A stretch of DNA of 6,979 nucleotides from Promethearchaeota archaeon (GTDB lineage Archaea; Asgardarchaeota; Lokiarchaeia; Sigynarchaeales; SOKP01), in NCBI GenBank assembly GCA_019057735.1, contig JAHLWV010000114.1:1-6979 (forward strand). Direction: 5' to 3'. How positions within the stretch are numbered: the stretch's first letter is position 1; each line of letters begins with the position of its first letter. The notes under the pieces were generated by a model, which saw nothing but the letters and a program-made list of their open reading frames with translations, made no database searches and had not been told where the DNA came from. Position numbers and translations under genes: made by a program. Shown here piece by piece: positions 1-5,435 of this stretch.

Positions 1-89
1 CAATCTTGTAAAACGCCCCTATTAATAAATATTCATGAGGAAGAGGTTATAATTTGAATAAAATCAAGGGCATAAACCGAAGAATGGAA

Positions 90-242
90 TCAACAGCAGC
101 GTTTCCTTCTTGATGGTGTTTTCAATATATTTCTATCATTTGTATTATTAGTTTCTTTATTTAATGGTAATTCAGTACCACAAATTTCACAAAACTTTAC
201 ACTTAAATCATTTATTTGTGTTCCACAATTAGGACAGTTCAA
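90..242 (-). CDS. small double-CxxC zinc-ribbon protein or fragment
   Basis: A 50-residue frame opens LNCPNCGTQI and continues with FCEICGTEL, so two CxxC knuckles about 15 residues apart form a typical archaeal zinc ribbon. The remainder is polar and ends RRKRCC, which is unusual. The only plausible start is TTG at 242, preceded by a weak GTGAG at a spacing of about 5 nt; an in-frame TGA lies four codons upstream of that TTG. In archaea this ribbon often sits at the end of a longer membrane or regulatory protein, and here nothing follows it, so it may be a truncated remnant like the dehydrogenase piece beside it. The ribbon is clear from sequence; expression and function are unknown. Confidence 0.45.
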   Translation of the reverse strand: MNCPNCGTQINDLSVKFCEICGTELPLNKETNNTNDRNILKTPSRRKRCC

Positions 243-284
243 CTTATCTCACGAGATAATATTTTAGAATAATCAGTAATCTTT

Positions 285-584
285 TATGAGATAATTGAAT
301 TAGACGCATTTAAAAATAATCCTTATTTTTCATAATAGCCGGATAATGAAAAAGAATTATCACTAATTTTTGAAGAAGTAAGAAATTCAGCAAACAAAAT
401 TATTGAAAGGAAAGGTGAAACATCATATGGAATCGGTTTATTTCTTGCTCAAATCACCCAAGTGATTTTACATGATGAGAATACAATTTTACCTGTTTCA
501 TCTTTAATAAGAGACTATTTAGGCATTTCGATTGGTGGTTTGCTCTATAAAAATGGTTTTGGCTTTCGTGATGGAAGAATTTAA
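285..584 (+). pseudogene. C-terminal remnant of L-lactate/malate dehydrogenase
   Basis: The open part (339-584, 81 codons) reads FEEVRNSANKIIERKGETSY, then GIGLFLAQITQVILHDEN, then TILPVSSLIRDYLGI. This is the distinctive C-terminal region of the NAD-dependent lactate/malate dehydrogenase family, which normally has an RNAAYEIIERKGATYYAIG-like helix followed by ILRDEN and LPVS. No start codon exists in this part. Immediately upstream in the same frame are TAA and TAG (333-338), and before them a short stretch back to 285 (YEIIELDAFKNNPYFS) that may be further degraded enzyme. The whole NAD-binding domain and catalytic histidine region are missing. After DYLGI the normal end is lost; the frame finishes SIGGLLYKNG and ten more residues. 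It cannot be a working enzyme. Homology of the 339-584 part is confident; that of 285-332 is weak. Confidence 0.7.
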
Positions 585-597
585 TATTAATAGAAAG

Positions 598-605
598 AAA
601 AAAAA
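598..605 (-). terminator. oligo-T terminator of the copA cluster
   Basis: Eight T residues in a row on the minus strand, about 12 nt past the stop of the last gene of the cluster (618-797). Archaeal RNA polymerase commonly terminates at such U-tracts without a hairpin. No stable stem was seen in front of it. Confidence 0.45.
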
Positions 606-617
606 TTATTGATTTTA

Positions 618-797
618 TTATTTACAACAATCTTTACATTTTAGTTCAGATAGGCTTACATATCCACAGTCTTCGCCCATAAAACACTCAAATTCGCTCT
701 TTTCTTCGTTAAAAACCATATCTTGAGCACAACACTGAGGAAGTGTTTCAATTACTTTTCCACATTCACTACATTTGTATATTTCCATGTTTTCCAT
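618..797 (-). CDS. small Cys-rich protein, divergent copy of the CopA C-terminal module
   Basis: Encodes 59 residues beginning MENMEIYKCSECG. It keeps the layout of the module at the end of the neighbouring copper ATPase and in the preceding gene: CxxCGK, then PQCCAQDM where the others have HCGxPM, then CFMGEDCG where they have CWMGxxCG. The final HHGxPM segment is replaced by LKCKDCCK, giving nine cysteines and no histidine, so its metal site should be more thiolate-rich. Three in-frame ATGs occur at 806, 797 and 788. GGTGA at 807-811 abuts the first but lies 9 nt before the second, so I chose 797. It is the last gene of the minus-strand cluster, about 30 nt after the preceding stop. A soluble cytoplasmic metal-binding role is inferred from context; I recognise no named family. 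Confidence 0.75.
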   Translation of the reverse strand: MENMEIYKCSECGKVIETLPQCCAQDMVFNEEKSEFECFMGEDCGYVSLSELKCKDCCK

Positions 798-826
798 GTT
801 ATACATTCACCTTTTTTCGGTTTGGT

Positions 827-997
827 TTATTCAATGATTTCCATCGGCTTACCATGATGTTCGGGGATTTTTTGGGCTCCACAAGACGCTCCCATCCAAC
901 AAACTAGCTGATTTCCTTCTTTATGCATTGGTTTCCCACAATGCATTGGCACTTCGAGAATAGTTTCACCACATTCAGCACATTTTAATTTTCCCAT
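827..997 (-). CDS. 56-residue free-standing copy of the CopA C-terminal metal module
   Basis: A complete 56-residue protein beginning MGKLKCAECGETI, then VPMHCGKPMH, LVCWMGASCG, and IPEHHGKPMEIIE. It aligns end to end with the last roughly 57 residues of the ATPase encoded upstream, sharing CxxCG, VPxHCGxPMH, LVCWMGAxCG and PEHHGxxME, with a 3-residue gap in the middle. Start ATG at 997 follows a perfect GGAGGT at 1008-1013, spaced 10 nt, so translation should be efficient. There is no signal peptide or membrane segment, so it is cytoplasmic. Five cysteines, four histidines and several methionines can bind a soft metal. I infer a copper chaperone or buffer that works with the pump, or a Zn/Fe-structured adaptor. 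The pairing of a fused and a free copy is direct sequence evidence; the metal is not. Confidence 0.88.
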   Translation of the reverse strand: MGKLKCAECGETILEVPMHCGKPMHKEGNQLVCWMGASCGAQKIPEHHGKPMEIIE

Positions 998-1053
998 TTT
1001 TTTATCGACCTCCTATTTTATTTATATTTAGTTTTTGTTTAAATTTGAAATTG

Positions 1054-1434
1054 TTAAGATAATGTTACACCGCTAGTAGAGATGTCTTTTCCAAAAACAA
1101 CTCTACAACCATATTTTGTCTTAGAATCTGCATTTTTCACTATTAATTTTTTAAATATTTTGCCTTTCGTATCAATAAAAAGATCTTCTTTTTCTTTAAT
1201 TAATGGTTTTATAGCGGGATCTAAATAAATATTAATTTTTTTGTTCCACTCTGAAATTTTACTGATACCGTCTAAATAATTTTCGTCTGTCTCAAAGGTA
1301 ATATCGGGTTCTATAATCGTATAACAATTCATATATTTATCTTTTACATGTAAAACAAGATTCAATCTATCGGAGATGCCCACTGTTTTCTTTTTAAGAT
1401 ATTTTTCAGCATTTTCAGAAAATATTAGTTTCGT
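1054..1434 (-). CDS. probable HesB/IscA-like fold protein, apparent ACG start
   Basis: From 1434 the frame encodes 126 residues opening (M)KLIFSENAEKYLKKKT, like the start of HesB/IscA-type proteins. The C-terminal part, INIYLDPAIKPLIKEKEDLF and then KNADSKTKYGCRVVFG, follows the family layout of a VYVDP strand, a DYV-type segment, and NPNA before CGCG. Only one cysteine (in YGCR) remains of the usual CGC pair, and another sits in YMNCYT, so classical Fe-S scaffold chemistry is doubtful. The first conventional start is GTG at 1383, but it has no ribosome site and would cut off the conserved N-terminus. GAGGT at 1443-1447 points, with 8 nt spacing, to ACG at 1432-1434, where a one-base change would give ATG. 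It lies between copA and two small metal proteins. Fold assignment is by eye and moderate. Confidence 0.6.
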   Translation of the reverse strand, partial: TKLIFSENAEKYLKKKTVGISDRLNLVLHVKDKYMNCYTIIEPDITFETDENYLDGISKISEWNKKINIYLDPAIKPLIKEKEDLFIDTKGKIFKKLIVKNADSKTKYGCRVVFGKDISTSGVTLS

Positions 1435-1486
1435 ATTTAATAACCTCTTATCAAAAAATATTTTATCAATATTAAATCATAAATTT

Positions 1487-1496
1487 AAAAAAAAAA
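1487..1496 (-). terminator. T10 tract directly after the copA stop
   Basis: Ten consecutive T residues on the minus strand start at the base after the copA stop codon (1497-1499). This is a strong archaeal-type U-tract terminator. Leaky termination here would let the pump and the downstream small proteins be made in different amounts. The A/T-rich 1451-1486 interval that follows could hold a separate weak promoter for 1054-1434, with no clear-cut box. Confidence 0.55.
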
Positions 1497-3860
1497 TTAT
1501 ATTAAATATTCCATAGCAATTCCATGGTGCTCAGGATAAATTTGTTTTCCACATTCTGCACCCATCCAACATACTAACATTTCTTTCCCTTCAACTATAT
1601 CTGGATGCATTGGTTGACCACAATGTTCTGGAACATCGATTTCCTTACCACATTTCTTACACTTTAGAGCGGGTTTTTCTAGTTTTTCCATAATTGCTTC
1701 ATCATCGATAATTCTTTCACCTTTTATTTTAAAAAGCTTTAATCTAGCTGAATTCAAAACAACTGTCAATGAACTCAGAGACATTGCAGCTGCTGCTAAA
1801 ATTGGATGTATAAAACCTGTAACTGCTAATGGTATCATAGCAACATTGTAAAAAAATGCCCAAAAGAAATTCTGATAAATGACCTTCATAGTCTTCTTGC
1901 TAATTTTAATACCATTTACAACATCTCGAATATCACTCCGCATTAAAATGAGACCTCCTGTCTCTTTCGCCACATCAGCGCCGCTACCAATAGCAATTCC
2001 CACATTGGCTCGAGCTAATGAAGGAGCATCGTTAATCCCATCACCGACCATTGCAACAACTTTACCTTCGCTTTGGAGTTTTTTTATAACATTTTCCTTT
2101 TCCTCAGGAAGAACTTCAGCAATTATTTTGTCAATTCCAATAAATTTACCAACTGCATTGGCAGTTACTCTATTGTCGCCTGTAAGAAGAATTGTTTCTA
2201 TTCCTAATTCTCTTAATTCTGTTATCGTCTCTTTAGCATTTTCCTTAATAATATCAGCTATCGCAATAATTCCTGTAAATTCATTATTCACTGCTAATAA
2301 AACTACTGTTTTTCCTTCGTTCTCTAATTTTTCGATTTGATTTTCATTTGCTTCATAGCTGACATTAAATTTTTTTAAAAGTTTTCTATTTCCTAAAAGG
2401 ATTTGATTACTTGATTCAGTTGCTTTAACACCATAGCCTGGAATGGCTTCAAAATTATCAGGTTCTCCAATACTCAAGTTTTTCTCTTTTGCAGCTAGTA
2501 AAATTGCTTCAGCTAAAGGATGTTCAGAATTTTTCTCTGAACTTGCAGCAAAGTTCAAAATTTCATCTTCAGTAAGCGAATCAATTCTCACGATATCGGT
2601 AACCCGTGGTTCACCTTTAGTAACAGTTCCAGTTTTATCAAAAACGATAGTATCAACATTTTTAATTTCTTGTAGATATTCACCTCCTCGAATTATGATC
2701 CCATATTCCGCAGCTTTTCCTACACCTACCATCAACGCAGCAGGTGTCGCAATTCCTAATGTACAAGGACAAGCAATGATCATAACTGAAATCACGACAT
2801 AGAAAGCAACTACAGGAAATCTTAATGTTGGGTCTGCCATCAAATCGAAGAAGAAGAGCCAAAACACGAAAGAGAATAGTGCGACTGATAAAACAGCAGG
2901 TACGAAATAGGAAGCTATTTTATCCGCAATTTTTTGAATAGGAGCCGAAGATTTCTGTGCTTCTTCGACCATTTTTACAATTTTCATTAGAGTCGTGTTT
3001 TCACCAACTTCTGTGGCCTTAAATTTAAAAGTCCCAGTTTTATTTAGAGTGGCACCTGTTACCTTAGCACCAGCACTCTTTTCAACTGGTATGCTTTCTC
3101 CACTAATTAACTTTTCATCAACAGCTGAATGACCTGAGATAACGATTCCATCAGTAGCAATTGTTTCGCCTGGTTTAACGACAATAATATCATCAACTAC
3201 TATGTTTTCTGCAGGAATTTTAAATTCCTTACCGTCTCTTATAACATTTGCCATTTTAGGTTTCATGTCAAGTAATTTTCTAATTGCTGACGAACTCTTC
3301 CTTTTTATACCTTCTTCTAAGTATTTTCCTAATAAAATAAAAGCGACTATAATAGCTGCCGTGTCAAAAAAAGCCCATCTCATACTGATAGGGAAGATGA
3401 GTGTTCCTATTGGAATTCCAAGTGCACCTTCAATAAACGGTAGAATTGTAACTAATGTGCTATAAAAATATGCCGTTAGAACTCCAAAAGTTATCAAAAC
3501 ATCCATATTTACAGTCCTATTTCTGAGAGCTTTAATTGCACCTTTATAGAAAGACCACCCCCCTATCCATATCACAGGAGTACTTATTATTAATAATAAT
3601 ACGTACATTTCCACTGTAAAAGATAGGTACAAGGTAAGGAAAGCAGGAATTATCGCCAATGATGCTCTAAAAAGTGCAAAGAACACTACACCTGATAGAG
3701 CCAAGGAAACTCTTCTTTTCATTCGCTTTAATTCTCCCTCTGGATCTAAGAAAGTCTTCAAACAAGTTTCCATGCAAAAATAATAAGTTTTTCCATCAAC
3801 TACTGCTGAAATAGCTTTATCTTTATCTACATTCATTCCGCAAACAGGATCTTTTACCAT
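1497..3860 (-). CDS. copA: Cu+-exporting P1B-1 ATPase with YHS and C-terminal Cys/His domains
   Basis: Encodes 787 residues of an ATP-driven copper exporter in the cytoplasmic membrane. Domains in order: a YHS domain (residues 2-38: KDPVCGM, YYFCMETC) replaces the usual HMA domains; membrane helices; actuator SGES (253-256); metal-site CPCT (364-367); phosphorylation DKTGT with Asp408; SEHPL with His447-Pro448; hinge GDGINDAP (606-613). The YN...P pair near 671-677 and M693xxSS696-697 in the last helices are the Cu+ (P1B-1) signature. A C-terminal module (about 733-787) carries CxxCG, HCGQPM, CWMGAECG and PEHHG. A GTG lies at 3869, but it falls inside the GGTGA ribosome site (3866-3870), which is 5 nt before ATG 3860, so ATG is chosen. 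First gene of a minus-strand cluster, divergent from a TRASH regulator. Copper specificity is family knowledge; the C-terminal role is inferred. Confidence 0.95.
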   Translation of the reverse strand: MVKDPVCGMNVDKDKAISAVVDGKTYYFCMETCLKTFLDPEGELKRMKRRVSLALSGVVFFALFRASLAIIPAFLTLYLSFTVEMYVLLLIISTPVIWIGGWSFYKGAIKALRNRTVNMDVLITFGVLTAYFYSTLVTILPFIEGALGIPIGTLIFPISMRWAFFDTAAIIVAFILLGKYLEEGIKRKSSSAIRKLLDMKPKMANVIRDGKEFKIPAENIVVDDIIVVKPGETIATDGIVISGHSAVDEKLISGESIPVEKSAGAKVTGATLNKTGTFKFKATEVGENTTLMKIVKMVEEAQKSSAPIQKIADKIASYFVPAVLSVALFSFVFWLFFFDLMADPTLRFPVVAFYVVISVMIIACPCTLGIATPAALMVGVGKAAEYGIIIRGGEYLQEIKNVDTIVFDKTGTVTKGEPRVTDIVRIDSLTEDEILNFAASSEKNSEHPLAEAILLAAKEKNLSIGEPDNFEAIPGYGVKATESSNQILLGNRKLLKKFNVSYEANENQIEKLENEGKTVVLLAVNNEFTGIIAIADIIKENAKETITELRELGIETILLTGDNRVTANAVGKFIGIDKIIAEVLPEEKENVIKKLQSEGKVVAMVGDGINDAPSLARANVGIAIGSGADVAKETGGLILMRSDIRDVVNGIKISKKTMKVIYQNFFWAFFYNVAMIPLAVTGFIHPILAAAAMSLSSLTVVLNSARLKLFKIKGERIIDDEAIMEKLEKPALKCKKCGKEIDVPEHCGQPMHPDIVEGKEMLVCWMGAECGKQIYPEHHGIAMEYLI

Positions 3861-3886
3861 TTCTTTCACCTAACTCTTTATTTATT

Positions 3887-3994
3887 TTATAATAATAACT
3901 TTACTTTTTTATCTAATTTATTTCTATTATATCTTGTGTTTATAATTTCTAAAAAACCAAAGCCTAAATTTTTGCTAAAATCCTTAACTTCCAT
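3887..3994 (-). other. possible 35-codon leader ORF upstream of copA
   Basis: ATG at 3994 opens a 35-residue frame (MEVKDFSKNLGFGFLEIINT, then a Lys/Arg-rich tail) ending 26 nt before copA. It has no cysteine or histidine and only a poor ribosome site. If copA is transcribed from the conserved A/T element at 4041-4100, the frame falls within its leader, about 50 nt from the element, a distance close to that between the second element and its gene. It could be a leader peptide or chance; I give it low weight. Confidence 0.2.
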
Positions 3995-4028
3995 ATCTAT
4001 GCTCTTTGTAAATGCTTTTTGGTTTTTT
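3951..4028 (-). promoter_or_regulatory. inverted repeat in the copA leader, ending in T6
   Basis: The 13-nt arm AAAAAACCAAAGC (3951-3963) pairs with GCTTTTTGGTTTTTT (4014-4028) across about 50 nt, with a 2-nt bulge. In the copA transcript the 3' arm ends GGTTTTTT, so a hairpin followed by a U-tract is possible, which resembles an attenuator. It may equally be a two-site protein operator. The pairing is mostly A-T and weak, and no mechanism can be shown from sequence alone. Confidence 0.35.
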
Positions 4029-4040
4029 AATATAATAAAA

Positions 4041-4100
4041 ATATTACTTTAATATATATATTAAAAAGTATATATTTAAATATTATTTTTATATTCTAAA
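4041..4100. promoter_or_regulatory. shared promoter/operator element, copy 1 (copA-regulator intergenic)
   Basis: This A/T element contains the 18-bp perfect palindrome TTTAATATATATATTAAA (4048-4065) and the core TATATATTTAAATATTA (4069-4085), itself centred on palindromic ATATTTAAATAT. The core recurs exactly at 5348-5364, again 22 nt after a TACTTTAA block, and the copies also share ATTCTAAA at one end. The boxes suit TATA function in both directions: leftward for copA (leader about 165-185 nt) and rightward for the regulator at 4151. Symmetry, conservation and position between a regulator and its likely target make it the best candidate binding site for the TRASH regulator. Confidence 0.55.
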
Positions 4101-4150
4101 GATCAATAATAAAATTAAAGGATATTTAAAAAAAGATAGGTAATTCCATT

Positions 4151-4591
4151 ATGGCTGAAGAAACTGAAATTAAAATTCAAAATCTCACCAAATTTTATAT
4201 GTTAGTGTTATTAAAATCAAATAGTACAGTTACAGGGTATTTTATTCTTAAAAGACTTGAAAAGGATTTGGGGAAAACTGCTAGTCCAACATATGTATAT
4301 GATTTCTTAAAAAGCTTAAAATCTCAAGGATATGTAGAGGATGTTGCAAAGTCTAAAACATCGAAACGCTCGAAAGGTTATCAACTCACTTCTCAAGGTC
4401 ATGAATTCGTAGATAGAATCTTCTCAAGATTTAACAACTTAATAGACGTTGCAATCCAGTCAAGATTAGAAATTTGCGCCGGTTGTGGCGTTAAACTTTA
4501 CGATAATTACCATAGTGAAAAAATTGGGAACAAAACTTTAAATTTTTGCTGTAAGCATTGTGTAAATGCATTTAAAAACGCACAAATGTAA
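4151..4591 (+). CDS. PadR-like winged-helix regulator with C-terminal TRASH domain
   Basis: Encodes 146 residues. About 10-95 form a PadR-type winged helix (LTKFYMLVLLKSNSTVTGY, then a SPTYVYDFLKSLKSQGYVED recognition/wing region and a GYQLTSQGHEF wing). Residues 106-143 form a TRASH domain: Cys109 and Cys112 in CAGCG, Cys133, Cys134 and Cys137 in FCCKHC, then VNAF. TRASH domains occur in archaeal copper regulators and are related to YHS domains like that at the N-terminus of the adjacent pump. ATG 4151 follows AGGT (4138-4141) by 9 nt. It is divergent from copA, and the intergenic region holds a palindromic element repeated upstream of the second cluster. I infer a cytoplasmic metal-responsive repressor or activator of both clusters and probably of itself. 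DNA-binding and metal-binding domains are confident; the metal (copper likely) and the sign of regulation are not. Confidence 0.88.
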   Translation: MAEETEIKIQNLTKFYMLVLLKSNSTVTGYFILKRLEKDLGKTASPTYVYDFLKSLKSQGYVEDVAKSKTSKRSKGYQLTSQGHEFVDRIFSRFNNLIDVAIQSRLEICAGCGVKLYDNYHSEKIGNKTLNFCCKHCVNAFKNAQM

Positions 4592-4643
4592 AAAATCATA
4601 CTTAATAATTTTTGCCTTATCTGTTACCTTTAAAAATCTTAAG

Positions 4644-4651
4644 AAAAAAAA
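4644..4651 (-). terminator. T8 tract after the HMMDW operon
   Basis: Eight T residues on the minus strand, about 20 nt past the stop of the 4672-4971 gene, fit an archaeal U-tract terminator. The convergent regulator gene ends at 4591; its own plus-strand exit shows only a T5 at 4610-4614. Confidence 0.45.
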
Positions 4652-4671
4652 GTATTCACTATTTGTTGAAA

Positions 4672-4971
4672 CTATACTCTTGTTCCACATAAAGGGCAAA
4701 ATTTAGAATTACGAGCATCTAATTTTGAACCACATTCTGGACAATATTTCGTTGTTTCAGATGGTTTAAATTCCTCGTGTTTTCCTGAAGGAGTTATAGT
4801 ATCAATTGTACCTTCTAAGTATTCTTCACGATTCGCGTGTCGATTAAGTACGAATAATAATATTGCTACAATTATTATAAAAGAAATAACTCCTAGAAAA
4901 ATTAATGCTCCATTAGGAGTAAACCAATCCATCATGTGTCCCATTTCATCATCCATTCCATCAAAAATCAT
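4672..4971 (-). CDS. small membrane protein: Met/His N-terminus, one helix, C-terminal zinc ribbon
   Basis: Encodes 99 residues. The N-terminus (1-17) carries Met1, 6, 10, 13, 14 and His12 among acidic residues, ending GHMMDWF. A single hydrophobic helix spans about 22-43, followed by NRHANREE, a positive stretch that places the C-terminus in the cytoplasm and the Met/His end outside. The last 24 residues are a zinc ribbon: YCPECG (Cys77, Cys80) and FCPLCG (Cys92, Cys95). ATG 4971 is preceded by GGAT at 6 nt. It follows the 5001-5285 gene by 29 nt, and the two N-termini resemble each other, so they look like an operon of related membrane proteins. Met/His clusters on the outer face are typical Cu+ ligands, so a copper-related surface role is inferred; no named family is recognised. 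Confidence 0.82.
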   Translation of the reverse strand: MIFDGMDDEMGHMMDWFTPNGALIFLGVISFIIIVAILLFVLNRHANREEYLEGTIDTITPSGKHEEFKPSETTKYCPECGSKLDARNSKFCPLCGTRV

Positions 4972-5000
4972 AATTCAATCCTAGTATTTTGTATTTTATT

Positions 5001-5285
5001 CTAAATTCTTTCTTTGTTTTTGGATTCTGTCTCTTGATTATAACTATTTCTGACGAGTAAATATAAAACTAATCCAAACAGATTTAGTATTAATCCGATT
5101 AACAACCAAAATTCAGAATTTTTGACTCCCCGCCTCAACGCATCTTTATGTAAATAGTAAGCAATTAAAACACTAAAGCCTACGTACATAACCGTTCCAA
5201 CGACCATAAAAATCCATCCATATGGCCCAAATACGTTAATCCACCAATCCATCATATGAATTTCATATATTTGTAATACTGTCAA
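5001..5285 (-). CDS. two-helix membrane protein with HMMDWW N-terminus
   Basis: Encodes 94 residues if started at TTG 5285. Two hydrophobic helices (about 22-44 and 58-78) flank a positive loop, HKDALRRGVKN. The second half (WLLIGLILNLFGLVLYLLVRN) looks like the short two-helix domain found at the N-terminus of some phospholipase-D-like proteins and in many stand-alone small proteins. His10-Met11-Met12-Asp13-Trp14 matches the GHMMDW of the downstream gene. ATG at 5255 would remove the His and leave MMDWW with no ribosome site. TTG 5285 has GAGGT (5298-5302) 12 nt upstream, rather far, but keeps an N-terminus as long as its neighbour's. A conserved A/T element at 5320-5374 supplies a promoter. 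Function unknown; context suggests metal handling at the membrane. Confidence 0.75.
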   Translation of the reverse strand: MTVLQIYEIHMMDWWINVFGPYGWIFMVVGTVMYVGFSVLIAYYLHKDALRRGVKNSEFWLLIGLILNLFGLVLYLLVRNSYNQETESKNKERI

Positions 5286-5319
5286 ATTTATTCAATAACC
5301 TCAGTTAATTATTTTTATA

Positions 5320-5374
5320 ATAATACTTTAAAATATATACATAGAAATATATATTTAAATATTACTATTCTAAA
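5320..5374. promoter_or_regulatory. shared promoter/operator element, copy 2 (upstream of the HMMDW operon)
   Basis: Aligned with the copy at 4041-4100, the TACTTTAA block (5324-5331) and the core TATATATTTAAATATTA (5348-5364) have identical sequence and identical spacing. By hand count about 41 of 51 positions match across the ungapped part, and a further TATTCTAAA follows after a 5-nt gap. The part between the two blocks is less palindromic than in copy 1. Read on the minus strand it ends about 40 nt before TTG 5285, a good place for a TATA box and overlapping operator. Convergence of generic A/T promoters is the alternative. Confidence 0.55.
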
Positions 5375-5384
5375 AAATAAATTA

Positions 5385-5435
5385 CTAAAAAATAGTATAA
5401 AAGATTATGAATTCACTCTAATGTAAAACTTTTTC
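5385..5435 (-). terminator. T-rich exit of the YPC ATPase gene
   Basis: After the TAA at 5436-5438 the minus strand is A/T-rich and reaches TATTTTTTAG near 5385-5396, and a second T6 near 5371-5378. The two T6 tracts form a direct repeat, CTAAAAAATA on the plus strand at 5370-5379 and 5385-5394. They are plausible U-tract termination sites separating this gene from the downstream promoter element; no hairpin is evident. Confidence 0.3.

Noticed and set aside
1..57. Plus-strand open tail ending TGA at 55-57, possibly the end of a gene from outside the window
   Set aside because: Only 18 codons with no recognisable motif; too short to distinguish from chance.
54..113. Short plus-strand frame starting TTG after GAGGT at 44-48
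   Set aside because: Nineteen codons with no family resemblance, running opposite to and overlapping the end of the zinc-ribbon frame; the ribosome-site match alone is not enough.
1879..3465. Open frames on the plus strand at 1879-2340, 2443-2802 and 3202-3465, and a minus frame at 2680-2862
   Set aside because: All lie inside the copper ATPase gene, whose motifs run uninterrupted in one frame. Their translations are low-complexity Ser/Ile-rich or lack recognisable domains, and none has a ribosome site.
3867..3869. GTG as the start of copA
   Set aside because: It forms part of the GGTGA ribosome site itself; ATG 3860 is correctly spaced and begins just before the YHS domain.
5370..5394. CTAAAAAATA present twice, considered as a CRISPR-like or transposon repeat
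   Set aside because: Ten-base A-rich repeat with two copies in A/T-rich intergenic DNA; better explained as T-tract terminators. No CRISPR array, IS ends or target-site duplication was found in the window.
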